The notes under the pieces were generated by a model. The model was not told the origin of the DNA and did no database searches. It saw only the letters and a program-made list of their open reading frames with translations. The position numbers and the translations under genes were made by a program. Positions 1 through 6,576 of a DNA stretch of 6,704 nt are shown here, piece after piece. The DNA is taken from NCBI GenBank assembly GCA_003483565.1, contig DMYZ01000303.1, positions 1 to 6,704 on the forward strand. Direction: 5' to 3'. Position 1 is the first letter of the stretch. Every line of letters starts with the position of its first letter. Source of the DNA: Prevotella sp. GTDB lineage: Bacteria; Bacteroidota; Bacteroidia; Bacteroidales; Bacteroidaceae.

Positions 1-228
1 GCGGGGAAAGAACCAACACGCTATGCTGGTGTTAATCTTGTTGGGCTTCGCCGACACGGTTTCAGCAATGAACTGATAGAAAACATCCATGAAGCCTATC
101 GTATTCTGTACTCAAGTGGCTTAATCAAAGACGGAATCGAACAAATTAAAAAGACGATAAAAATCACTCCCGAGATACAGTACATCATTGACTTCGTTTC
201 CGCTTCAAAACGTGGTATAATTCATTAA
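1..228 (+). CDS. lpxA: LpxA, UDP-N-acetylglucosamine O-acyltransferase (C-terminal part)
   Basis: The 5' end lies outside the window; 75 codons and a TAA stop are present, where the family is usually about 255-260 residues. LpxA transfers a hydroxyacyl chain from acyl carrier protein to UDP-GlcNAc, the first step of lipid A synthesis, in the cytoplasm. What is visible is the end of the left-handed beta-helix followed by the helical C-terminal domain. The segment RYAGVNLVGLRRHGFS matches the conserved GVNxxGLxRRGFS stretch of LpxA, followed by the expected EAYRILYSSG helix and the final SKRGIIH, which resembles the SxRGLIR ending of the E. coli enzyme. No frameshift is seen. The stop is 2 bases before miaA, so the two are almost certainly cotranscribed. 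Bacteroidota commonly have lpxD and a fused lpxC-fabZ upstream, but that cannot be seen here. Confidence 0.95.
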   Translation, partial: AGKEPTRYAGVNLVGLRRHGFSNELIENIHEAYRILYSSGLIKDGIEQIKKTIKITPEIQYIIDFVSASKRGIIH

Positions 229-230
229 CA

Positions 231-1127
231 GTGAAAACACTTGTTGTTGTCCTTGGACCAACAGCTGTCGGCAAGACAGAGCTTTGCCTTCAACTGGCAG
301 AACATCTGCACACTCCCATCATTAATGCGGATTCAAGACAGATATTTGCAGAACTGCCTATCGGTACAGCAGCCCCCACTGTAGAGCAGCAACAACGTAT
401 AAAACATTATTTTGTAGGGAATCATCATATCCAGGATTACTATAGTGCATCCATGTATGAGGAAGATGTGATGAATCTTCTTACAAAACTTTTTCAGAAA
501 CACGAACAGGTCTTACTTTCAGGAGGCTCTATGATGTACATTGACGCGGTATGTAAAGGCATTGACGATATTCCGACCGTTGATGACAATACCCGTAACA
601 CACTGAAAGAAAAACTTTCCAGGGAAGGTCTTCCGATCTTAGTGGAAGAACTCCATAAATTAGATCCTGAGCATTGGGCGATAGTGGACAGAAGCAACCC
701 CCGAAGAGTCGTCCATGCTTTGGAAATCTGCTATATGACAGGAAAATCATATACCTCTTTCAGAAAACATGCTATCAAAAAGCGGCCGTTCCATATTCTT
801 AAAATTGGATTAAATATGGATCGGGAACGACTCTATGCAAACATAAACAACCGTGTGCTGCAAATGATGGATCATGGCATGGAAGAAGAGGCACGCCGTG
901 TATATCCACAAAAAGGACTGAATGCCTTAAATACAGTGGGATACAAAGAACTCTTCGAATATTTTGATGGAAAGACAACACGTGACGAAGCCATTTTCAA
1001 AATACAAAGTAACACAAGAAAATATATGCGCAAGCAACTAACATGGTTCAAAAAAGATAATGAAATAAAATGGTTTAATCCGGAAAACAGTAAAGAAATC
1101 ATAAATTATATTGATAGCAATATCTAA
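231..1127 (+). CDS. miaA: MiaA, tRNA dimethylallyltransferase
   Basis: This 298-residue protein is of normal family length. MiaA transfers a dimethylallyl group from dimethylallyl diphosphate to N6 of A37 in tRNAs that read codons starting with U, which improves decoding accuracy. Visible motifs are the P-loop GPTAVGKT (residues 9-16), DSRQ (34-37) with the Asp expected to act as general base, GGSMMY (98-103), NPRRVVHALE (156-165), NTVGYKEL (234-241) and the C-terminal TRKYMRKQLTWFKK (262-275). The GTG start is chosen because the P-loop begins at residue 9 and the next in-frame Met is residue 75, far beyond it. The start sits 2 bases after the lpxA stop, so translation may be coupled. GGSMMY replaces the GGTGLY of many bacteria, which I recall as usual in Bacteroides. 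Bacteroides can carry two miaA paralogues; which one this is cannot be decided here. Confidence 0.96.
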   Translation: MKTLVVVLGPTAVGKTELCLQLAEHLHTPIINADSRQIFAELPIGTAAPTVEQQQRIKHYFVGNHHIQDYYSASMYEEDVMNLLTKLFQKHEQVLLSGGSMMYIDAVCKGIDDIPTVDDNTRNTLKEKLSREGLPILVEELHKLDPEHWAIVDRSNPRRVVHALEICYMTGKSYTSFRKHAIKKRPFHILKIGLNMDRERLYANINNRVLQMMDHGMEEEARRVYPQKGLNALNTVGYKELFEYFDGKTTRDEAIFKIQSNTRKYMRKQLTWFKKDNEIKWFNPENSKEIINYIDSNI

Positions 1128-1143
1128 ATAACGAATTATTAAC

Positions 1144-1151
1144 TAAATTTG
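1144..1151 (+). promoter_or_regulatory. Candidate Bacteroidota -7 promoter element before the PBP1A gene
   Basis: TAAATTTG is a full match to the Bacteroides -7 consensus TAnnTTTG. It lies in the 47-base gap between miaA and the penicillin-binding protein gene, about 23 bases before the ATG, which would give a very short leader. No good TTTG-like -33 box is seen at about 19-21 bases upstream. The gene may therefore have its own weak promoter in addition to readthrough from miaA. Only an A/T hairpin (1127-1140) is present after miaA, which is not a convincing terminator. Confidence 0.4.
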
Positions 1152-1174
1152 CAAGTAAAAGAAAACAACATATT

Positions 1175-3745
1175 ATGTTTGATAAATTAAAACGATTTTT
1201 ACGATGGGCATGGGTGAAGATAAAAGCCTTTTGGCCATGGTACAAAAACCTATACAAAGGAAGAGCTTGGTATACCAAATCGGTTATAGCATTCATTTCC
1301 ATGATTGTAGCTTTTTTCCTTTATCTAGGAGCAGTAGACGTTAATTTTCTGTGGCTCTTCGGCCGCAGCCCTGGCTATTTCTCCGGTATACTCGATCCAG
1401 AAACGAATGCAGCTTCTGAAATATATAGTGCCGATGGTAAGCTCATTGGTAAATATTTCAACCAAAACCGTACTCCAGTAAAATATGAAGAAATTAATCC
1501 TTATTTCTTTAAGGAATTAATTGACACAGAGGATGAGAGATTTTACAAGCACTTTGGCATCGATCCTATCGGTGTATTTGCTGCTGCAAAGGATGCACTC
1601 CTCCATCATGACAGTCGTGGAGCGTCTACGATTACACAACAGCTGGCTAAAAATATGTTCCGCGTCCGTTCACAATATTCTACAGGTCTGATAGGAAAAA
1701 TCCCGGGACTTCGCATCCTTATTATAAAAAGCAAGGAATGGATTATTGCAACCAAACTAGAAACAGTCTACAGTAAAAAAGAAATCATTACGATGTATGC
1801 CAACACCGTAGACTTTGGATCGGGGGCATACGGTATCAAGACAGCTGCAAAAACCTATTTTAATACAATCCCAAAGAAACTGTCTATCGAGCAGGCTGCT
1901 GTATTAGTAGGTATGCTGAAAGCAACAAGTTACTATAACCCGCGCACGAATCCCAAAAACAGCCTTACGCGCAGAAATACGGTACTGAACAATTTGGTCA
2001 CACATGGTGACCTCTCTAGAACGGCCTGTGACTCCATTTCACAAATTCCAATCAAACTGGACTTCAATATTGAAGAAAACTATGATGGACAAGCATTATA
2101 CTTCCGTCAGGCTGTTGCTGATTATCTGAAAGACTGGTGCAAAGAAAACGGGTATGATCTCTATACAAGTGGACTAAAAATATATACAACCATTGATACC
2201 CGGATGCAGAAAGATGCAGAGGATGCAGCCCACAAAGAAATGAAGATCGTTCAGCAGAATTTTGACAGTCATTGGTCTATTAATAGAAACCGACAGTCAA
2301 ACTGGATGGGAAGGGAACCATGGATTGATCAAAACGGGAATACTATACCTAACTTCATTCAACAGATAGCAGAAAGACAACCTTTCTATAAAGCTCTGCT
2401 TGTAAAATATGCAAACCATCCTGATTCAGTAACCTACTATTACAAGAAATGGGTACACCCAGTTAAACTTTACGATTATGATAAGGGAATCATTACGAAA
2501 ATGATGACTTCGGAAGACTCTATCAAATATATGACATCCTTCATGCATTGTGCCATGCTTGCTATGGAACCGCAGTCAGGAGCAGTCAAAGCTTGGGTTG
2601 GAGACATCAATTTCAAGAATTGGAAATATGACAAGGCTACAGCTGAGCGGCAACCAGGATCAACATTCAAGTTGTTCGTCTACACAGAAGCAATGAATCA
2701 GGGGCTTACACCATGCGATAAGCGTAGAGATGAATATATATCTATGCAGGTGTACGATAAGAAGAAGCACGAAATGGTGACTTGGACCCCAAGCAATGCC
2801 AACGGGACATTCTCCGGTGATTCTGTTCCTCTAAAGAGTGCCTTTGCAAAGAGCATCAATTCTGTTGCTGTTCGGCTTGGACAAGAAGTAGGTATTAAAC
2901 GAATCATTGAAACTGCACAGAAGATGGGTATTAAGAGTCCATTGGATGATGAACCTTCTTTAGCCTTGGGCTCAAGTGACGTGAATCTGCTGGAGATGGT
3001 TAATGCATATTGCTGTGTTGCCAACAATGGAAAGCATCACGCTCCTGTACTCGTTACACGTATTGTCGACAAGGATGGCAATGAAGTTTATAAAGCTCCT
3101 TCTGATGAAGAACAAGTCATTCCTTACAAGAGTGCGTTCTTAATGCAGCAAATGCTTCAAGGGGGTCTAAAAGAACCGGGCGGTACATCCCAAGGTATGT
3201 GGGCATATATCAGACCTTACACAGATACTGATTTCGGTGGTAAGACGGGTACAACCAATAACCATTCCGATGCCTGGTATATGTCAGTAACTCCTCACTT
3301 GGTCGTTGGAGCCTGGGTTGGAGGTGAATACCGATCCATCCACTTCCGAACGGCAGCTTTGGGACAAGGGTCACGAACGGCCTTGCCGATCTGTGGTATG
3401 TTCTTACAAAAAATACTGCAAGACCCGGCTTTCAAAAAATACCATGGAAAGTTTGATAAACCACATGATGAAGATATCACATCCGATATGTATGTTTGCG
3501 CAAGTTACACCCCACCTGCAAAGAAAGATACTATTGTAAGAAGGGATACAACCCAAGCAACGACAGAGGAAATCGAACTCGATGAAAATGGCAATCCGAT
3601 TGTTAAACCTGGAAAGGATGAAGATATGGATAATGGAAATAACAACAACAATACTCCAATTCCTCCTAACAATACAAAACCAGATAAGAAGACAAAGAAA
3701 AAAAGTCATACTACTGAAGAAGAAGTAAATTTCGATAATCTATAA
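1175..3745 (+). CDS. mrcA: Class A penicillin-binding protein, PBP1A type (GT51 glycosyltransferase plus transpeptidase)
   Basis: This 856-residue inner-membrane enzyme polymerises lipid II into glycan strands and crosslinks their peptides in the periplasm. Order of parts: a basic, Trp-rich cytoplasmic N-terminus; one membrane anchor (about 36-54); a GT51 domain (about 85-270) with EDERFYKHFG (119-128, catalytic Glu119), GASTITQQLAKN (149-160), the KEWIIATKLE segment (187-196, likely second catalytic Glu188) and YANTVDFGSGAYG (208-220). A linker (about 300-455) is followed by the transpeptidase with STFK (Ser496 nucleophile, Lys499), SIN (560-562) and KTGT (690-693). All catalytic residues are present, so both activities should be intact. 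Residues about 779-856 form a low-complexity polar tail rich in Asp, Asn, Pro and Lys. It follows miaA by 47 bases on the same strand and ends at a strong terminator. The symbol is by family resemblance; it is the PBP1A type rather than PBP1C, which has a different C-terminal domain. Confidence 0.96.
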   Translation: MFDKLKRFLRWAWVKIKAFWPWYKNLYKGRAWYTKSVIAFISMIVAFFLYLGAVDVNFLWLFGRSPGYFSGILDPETNAASEIYSADGKLIGKYFNQNRTPVKYEEINPYFFKELIDTEDERFYKHFGIDPIGVFAAAKDALLHHDSRGASTITQQLAKNMFRVRSQYSTGLIGKIPGLRILIIKSKEWIIATKLETVYSKKEIITMYANTVDFGSGAYGIKTAAKTYFNTIPKKLSIEQAAVLVGMLKATSYYNPRTNPKNSLTRRNTVLNNLVTHGDLSRTACDSISQIPIKLDFNIEENYDGQALYFRQAVADYLKDWCKENGYDLYTSGLKIYTTIDTRMQKDAEDAAHKEMKIVQQNFDSHWSINRNRQSNWMGREPWIDQNGNTIPNFIQQIAERQPFYKALLVKYANHPDSVTYYYKKWVHPVKLYDYDKGIITKMMTSEDSIKYMTSFMHCAMLAMEPQSGAVKAWVGDINFKNWKYDKATAERQPGSTFKLFVYTEAMNQGLTPCDKRRDEYISMQVYDKKKHEMVTWTPSNANGTFSGDSVPLKSAFAKSINSVAVRLGQEVGIKRIIETAQKMGIKSPLDDEPSLALGSSDVNLLEMVNAYCCVANNGKHHAPVLVTRIVDKDGNEVYKAPSDEEQVIPYKSAFLMQQMLQGGLKEPGGTSQGMWAYIRPYTDTDFGGKTGTTNNHSDAWYMSVTPHLVVGAWVGGEYRSIHFRTAALGQGSRTALPICGMFLQKILQDPAFKKYHGKFDKPHDEDITSDMYVCASYTPPAKKDTIVRRDTTQATTEEIELDENGNPIVKPGKDEDMDNGNNNNNTPIPPNNTKPDKKTKKKSHTTEEEVNFDNL

Positions 3746-3751
3746 TAACTC

Positions 3752-3792
3752 AGGCATCCTGTAAACATTATTACAGGATGCCTCTTTCCTTT
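3752..3792 (+). terminator. Intrinsic terminator after the PBP1A gene
   Basis: A perfect 13-base-pair inverted repeat (arms 3752-3764 and 3771-3783, arm AGGCATCCTGTAA) encloses a 6-base loop, and a T-rich run TCTTTCCTTT follows (3783-3792). It starts 6 bases after the PBP1A stop codon, as expected for a factor-independent terminator. Its stem ends 13 bases and its T-run 4 bases before the ATG of the helicase gene, leaving no room for a separate promoter after it. Confidence 0.85.
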
Positions 3793-3796
3793 ATAT

Positions 3797-5584
3797 ATGG
3801 CAAAACAAACAAATAAAAATAACATACTATCTGCGACTCACAATATTGACTTGAGCAATCCGGAACTGCAAAAAGCCATGCAGATTATCCAATTTACTCA
3901 TCGCTCACTTTTCCTTACGGGAAAAGCGGGTACGGGCAAATCAACTTTCTTACGATATATAGCTGCAACTACCAAAAAGAAACATATTATCCTTGCACCG
4001 ACAGGCATAGCAGCCATCAATGCAGGGGGCAGCACCCTGCATAGTTTCTTTAAACTTCCTTTCTATCCTCTCCTGCCTAATGACAGTCGGTTCAGTATCC
4101 GTAACATTAAAGATACCCTTAAATATAACGGTGAGAAACGGAAATTAATAAAAGAAGTAGAACTCATAATCATAGATGAGATAAGCATGGTACGTGCTGA
4201 CCTTATAGACTTTATTGACAAAGTACTAAGAGTTTACAGCCGAAATATGCGTGAACCTTTTGGAGGAAAACAATTACTTCTTGTAGGTGATATTTATCAA
4301 TTGGAACCCGTAGTAAAAGAGGAAGACCGCAGACTTCTTAATCCGTTCTATAGTTCTGCCTTCTTTTTCAATGCCAAAATGTTCCAGCAAATGCAGCTGG
4401 TAAGTATCGAACTACGCAAGGTATACCGCCAACAAGATCCTGCTTTCATTAACATCCTTGATCACGTCCGCACCAGTGAAATTGCTCCTAAGGATCTCGA
4501 ACTTCTCAACAACCGGGTTAATGCACCAATAGAAAATGATGACTATAACCTTGCTATTACTCTGTCTACAAGAAGAGATACCGTAGATTATATCAATGAA
4601 AAAAAATTAAAAGAACTTGATGGAGAGACGACCTTTTTCAAGGGACGAATAGAAGGGGAATTTCCTGCCAGTAGTCTCCCTACTCCTATCGAACTTAATC
4701 TCAAGCCAGGCGCACAGATAATCTTTATCAAAAATGACATTGACCATCAATATGTCAATGGAACACTGGGAAAAGTCATTGGTTTTGACGAAGATGATGA
4801 AGCAGACAACAATGAAGATAATATTAAAATTTATGTAGAGACAGAAGACGGACAAGATATTATTGTAGAAAAAACAGCATGGAGCAACACACGGTATAAA
4901 TTCAATGATACAGAAAAAAAAATAGAGGAAGAAGAAATCGGAAGATATATCCAATATCCAATCCGCCTTGCCTGGGCTATTACCGTTCATAAAAGTCAGG
5001 GACTTACCTTCAAACAGGTAAAGATTGATTTTACCGGAGGAGTCTTTGCCGGTGGTCAGGCCTATGTAGCCCTATCACGCTGCACAAGTCTGGAGGGCAT
5101 CAGTCTCAAAGAACCGATCCGAAGAAGTGAAATTTTTGTCCGTCCCGAAATTAAAAATTTCGCCAAAAACTATAATGACTATAATATCATCAATACCGCT
5201 TTAGTAGAAAGTAAAGCTGATCAAGAATATTATAATGCCGTAAAGGCTTTTGATAAAGGAGATATGGAAACAGCTCTGGACTATTTTTTTCTTGCCATCC
5301 ATAGCCGCTATGATATCGAAAAGCCTGCAGTAAAAAGACTGATCAGAAATAAACTCAATATTATCAATGAGCTAAAATATGAAAATAAAAAACTTAAGGA
5401 CGAACAAAGCAAAAAGGAACGTTATCTGAAAAAACTTGCAACGGAATATAATCTTTTAGGAAAAGAATGTGAAAAGGAAGGCATGAAAGATGCCGCTGTC
5501 AAGAACTATAAAAAGGCCTTGGAATTATGTCCTTCTATACCGGAAGCAAAAAGAAGATTAGAGAAAATAGAAAACAAGAAATAG
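3797..5584 (+). CDS. PIF1-like superfamily 1 DNA helicase with TPR-like C-terminal extension
   Basis: This 595-residue ATPase is predicted to unwind DNA, by analogy 5'-3' as in the PIF1/RecD2 branch; its role in the cell is not shown by the sequence. Helicase motifs occur in order: Walker A GKAGTGKS (42-49), motif Ia LAPTGIAAINAGG (66-78), Walker B IIIDEISM (124-131), motif III GDIYQLEPV (164-172), LRKVYRQ with a likely arginine finger (206-212), and near the end AITVHKSQGLTF (394-405) and VALSRCTSLEGI (424-435). An acidic stretch (331-342) sits in a region likely to be an insertion domain. After the core, residues about 472-595 hold two TPR-like helical hairpins (AVKAFDKGDMETALDYFFLA and EKEGMKDAAVKNYKKALELC) separated by a Lys/Glu-rich probable coiled coil (about 520-550). 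The ATG is kept because residues 1-30 lead smoothly into the helicase core and the next Met is residue 28. No Shine-Dalgarno is seen. It converges on mntP, and no clear terminator lies in the 37-base gap. Confidence 0.92.
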   Translation: MAKQTNKNNILSATHNIDLSNPELQKAMQIIQFTHRSLFLTGKAGTGKSTFLRYIAATTKKKHIILAPTGIAAINAGGSTLHSFFKLPFYPLLPNDSRFSIRNIKDTLKYNGEKRKLIKEVELIIIDEISMVRADLIDFIDKVLRVYSRNMREPFGGKQLLLVGDIYQLEPVVKEEDRRLLNPFYSSAFFFNAKMFQQMQLVSIELRKVYRQQDPAFINILDHVRTSEIAPKDLELLNNRVNAPIENDDYNLAITLSTRRDTVDYINEKKLKELDGETTFFKGRIEGEFPASSLPTPIELNLKPGAQIIFIKNDIDHQYVNGTLGKVIGFDEDDEADNNEDNIKIYVETEDGQDIIVEKTAWSNTRYKFNDTEKKIEEEEIGRYIQYPIRLAWAITVHKSQGLTFKQVKIDFTGGVFAGGQAYVALSRCTSLEGISLKEPIRRSEIFVRPEIKNFAKNYNDYNIINTALVESKADQEYYNAVKAFDKGDMETALDYFFLAIHSRYDIEKPAVKRLIRNKLNIINELKYENKKLKDEQSKKERYLKKLATEYNLLGKECEKEGMKDAAVKNYKKALELCPSIPEAKRRLEKIENKK

Positions 5585-5621
5585 ATCCGGCCATTCTTTA
5601 AGGCTTAACTCCAAAAGTAAA

Positions 5622-6197
5622 TTATGTAAAAAGATGATTCAGCAATATTTTTACCCCGATAAAAATCAGGATGACACCTCCCAGCAACTCCGGTTTTAAG
5701 CGTTTGCGAATGGCACAGCCAAAATGTATTCCAAGCAAATACCCCATGACACCTAAGAGAAAAGAAACAATGCCAATACTCCAAAGCGGAAAAGCCAACT
5801 GGCTGAAAGTAGTATAACCTGTACAGGCAAAAGAAATACCTACAGCGAGTGCATCTATACTCGTAGCAACAGCCAGAACCAATTGCGTACGAAGTTGAGC
5901 TGGATCAAAATGCTGTTTCTCTTCAGGCCCAAAAGATTCCTTAATCATGCGAATACCCAAAAAGGCAAGTAGTCCGAATGCTATCCAATGATCGTAAGCT
6001 TCAACATAATGAGCAAAATGCTTTATACAAGCCCACCCAAGAAAAGGCATAAGTGCCTGAAACAAGCCAAAGAGCAAGCTCATTCTCAAGATAACACTCC
6101 ATCTACGCTGTCTGACAATAACGCCACTAACAATACTAACCGTAAAACAATCCATCGCTAAAGCGACAGAAAGAAGCAATATATCAAGGTAGATCAT
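5622..6197 (-). CDS. mntP: MntP, manganese efflux pump
   Basis: This 191-residue polytopic inner-membrane protein belongs to the MntP (YebN, formerly DUF204) family, which exports Mn2+ and protects against manganese excess. It has the usual family length (about 190) and six predicted membrane helices, at roughly 3-25, 36-58, 68-85, 104-125, 132-158 and 170-190. The two halves carry the duplicated signature: AMDCFTVSI (14-22, Asp16) and SIDALAVGIS (113-122, Asp115), corresponding to the membrane aspartates needed for transport in E. coli MntP. A short charged loop (about 87-103) links the halves. Only one start fits, the ATG before IYLDILLLSVALAMD. The gene is convergent with the helicase gene and divergent from the unit leading to glf. 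No manganese riboswitch (yybP-ykoY) is seen; the inferred leader is only about 45 bases, so any control is probably at the promoter. Confidence 0.95.
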   Translation of the reverse strand: MIYLDILLLSVALAMDCFTVSIVSGVIVRQRRWSVILRMSLLFGLFQALMPFLGWACIKHFAHYVEAYDHWIAFGLLAFLGIRMIKESFGPEEKQHFDPAQLRTQLVLAVATSIDALAVGISFACTGYTTFSQLAFPLWSIGIVSFLLGVMGYLLGIHFGCAIRKRLKPELLGGVILIFIGVKILLNHLFT

Positions 6198-6248
6198 AAT
6201 TTAAACCATTCATTTACCAATATCGCATAATTAATTCATAATGCCCGA

Positions 6249-6264
6249 CAAAAGTACAAAGTTA
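6249..6264 (-). promoter_or_regulatory. Tandem -7 promoter elements for mntP
   Basis: Read on the minus strand, two adjoining matches to the Bacteroides -7 consensus TAnnTTTG are present: TAACTTTG (6264-6257) and TACTTTTG (6256-6249). They lie about 52-67 bases before the mntP ATG, which fits a leader of about 40-50 bases. The -33 region is weak; for the inner element a TTTA lies about 20 bases upstream (start to start). Either or both could direct mntP. Confidence 0.5.
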
Positions 6265-6288
6265 ATTCTATTTAAAGGAATGATCTCA

Positions 6289-6317
6289 TTGAAAAAAATG
6301 AAAAACATTTTTTCCAA
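6289..6317 (+). repeat. Near-perfect inverted repeat between divergent promoters
   Basis: Arms TTGAAAAAAATG (6289-6300) and CATTTTTTCCAA (6306-6317) are complementary at 11 of 12 positions around a 5-base A spacer. The repeat lies between the mntP -7 elements (6249-6264) and the plus-strand -7 element (6333-6340), overlapping the expected -33 zone of both. It could be an operator or just an A/T-rich bent segment. It is unlikely to be a terminator for any gene here, because no gene ends beside it. Confidence 0.4.
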
Positions 6318-6332
6318 ATCACAACTTTTCCG

Positions 6333-6340
6333 TACATTTG
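6333..6340 (+). promoter_or_regulatory. Candidate -7 promoter element for the small peptide gene and glf
   Basis: TACATTTG is a full match to the Bacteroides -7 consensus TAnnTTTG. A run of T (6308-6313) lies 19 bases upstream and could serve as a degenerate -33 box. Transcription would begin near 6347, about 38 bases before the small reading frame at 6385 and about 230 bases before glf. No other consensus -7 element at a suitable distance was found before glf, so this is the best candidate for glf as well. Confidence 0.5.
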
Positions 6341-6384
6341 CATTTTGACACATCTCTTGAATAGAGAAATATAAATAGGTAATA

Positions 6385-6477
6385 ATGAGAAAGACCAGAT
6401 ATTTTATTCTCCTTACATTGGGATGCTTAACTGTAAATTCTATGTTTACCATAGAAAACAAAGCCAATTTAGACTAA
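6385..6477 (+). CDS. Possible small membrane or secreted peptide, 30 residues
   Basis: This short frame starts with ATG and ends with TAA. The peptide begins MRKTRYFILLTLGCLTVNSM, that is, a basic start (MRKTR), a hydrophobic stretch of about 11 residues (FILLTLGCLTV) and a polar C-terminus (ENKANLD), resembling a signal or short membrane segment. Cys14 follows Gly but the bases of a classic lipobox are not met, since positions -3 and -2 are Thr and Leu. AGG at 6377-6379, 5 bases before the ATG, could act as a ribosome binding site, and a consensus -7 element lies about 45 bases before the ATG. It precedes glf by 99 bases on the same strand. I do not recognise it. It could be a real small protein, a regulatory leader peptide, or chance. 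Confidence 0.35.
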   Translation: MRKTRYFILLTLGCLTVNSMFTIENKANLD

Positions 6478-6576
6478 GTATGGTCACGATATATAATGAT
6501 TACTTAGTTAATACTGAATAAAAAGTATCAATTGCCTAATTAAAGAATTCAAAAAGAAGAAAAACAGTTTGAGTAT

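Larger units (their letters stand above)
6198..6576. other. Divergent intergenic region between mntP and glf
   Basis: This A/T-rich stretch of 379 bases has no long gene. From left to right it holds the mntP leader and its tandem -7 elements, an inverted repeat (6289-6317), a plus-strand -7 element (6333-6340), a small 5-base-pair hairpin (6353-6367, TCTCT/AGAGA) that would lie in the transcript leader, the possible 30-residue peptide gene, and then 99 bases (6478-6576) in which I see only weak A/T pairing and a purine-rich run AAAAAGAAGAAAAA (6551-6564) ahead of glf. Confidence 0.6.

Noticed and set aside
1127..1140. Possible terminator AATAA-CGAA-TTATT after miaA
   Set aside because: The stem is 5 A/T pairs without a T-run, too weak to end transcription.
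3491..3498. TATGTTTG inside the PBP1A gene, matching the -7 consensus, as a helicase promoter
   Set aside because: It is about 300 bases upstream, before the terminator, in coding sequence and without a -33 box at the right spacing; such 5-base-specified matches occur by chance.
5585..5621. A shared terminator between the convergent helicase and mntP genes
   Set aside because: Only a 3-pair GCC/GGC match around 5590-5604 was found; nothing convincing in the 37 bases.
6198..6248. Manganese riboswitch (yybP-ykoY) ahead of mntP
   Set aside because: The inferred leader is too short, and no paired helices with the conserved loops are visible.
6231..6467. A 78-codon open frame on the minus strand upstream of mntP
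   Set aside because: It covers the divergent promoter elements and the inverted repeat, resembles nothing I know, and its composition is that of A/T-rich noncoding DNA.
6480..6521. A 13-residue frame (MVTIYNDYLVNTE) between the small peptide frame and glf
   Set aside because: Very short, with no ribosome binding site and no signal or membrane character; expected by chance.
6501..6529. Small inverted repeats (TACTT/AAGTA and ATACT/AGTAT) before glf
   Set aside because: Stems of only 5 A/T-rich pairs that compete with each other; no T-run follows, so neither a terminator nor a riboswitch is supported.
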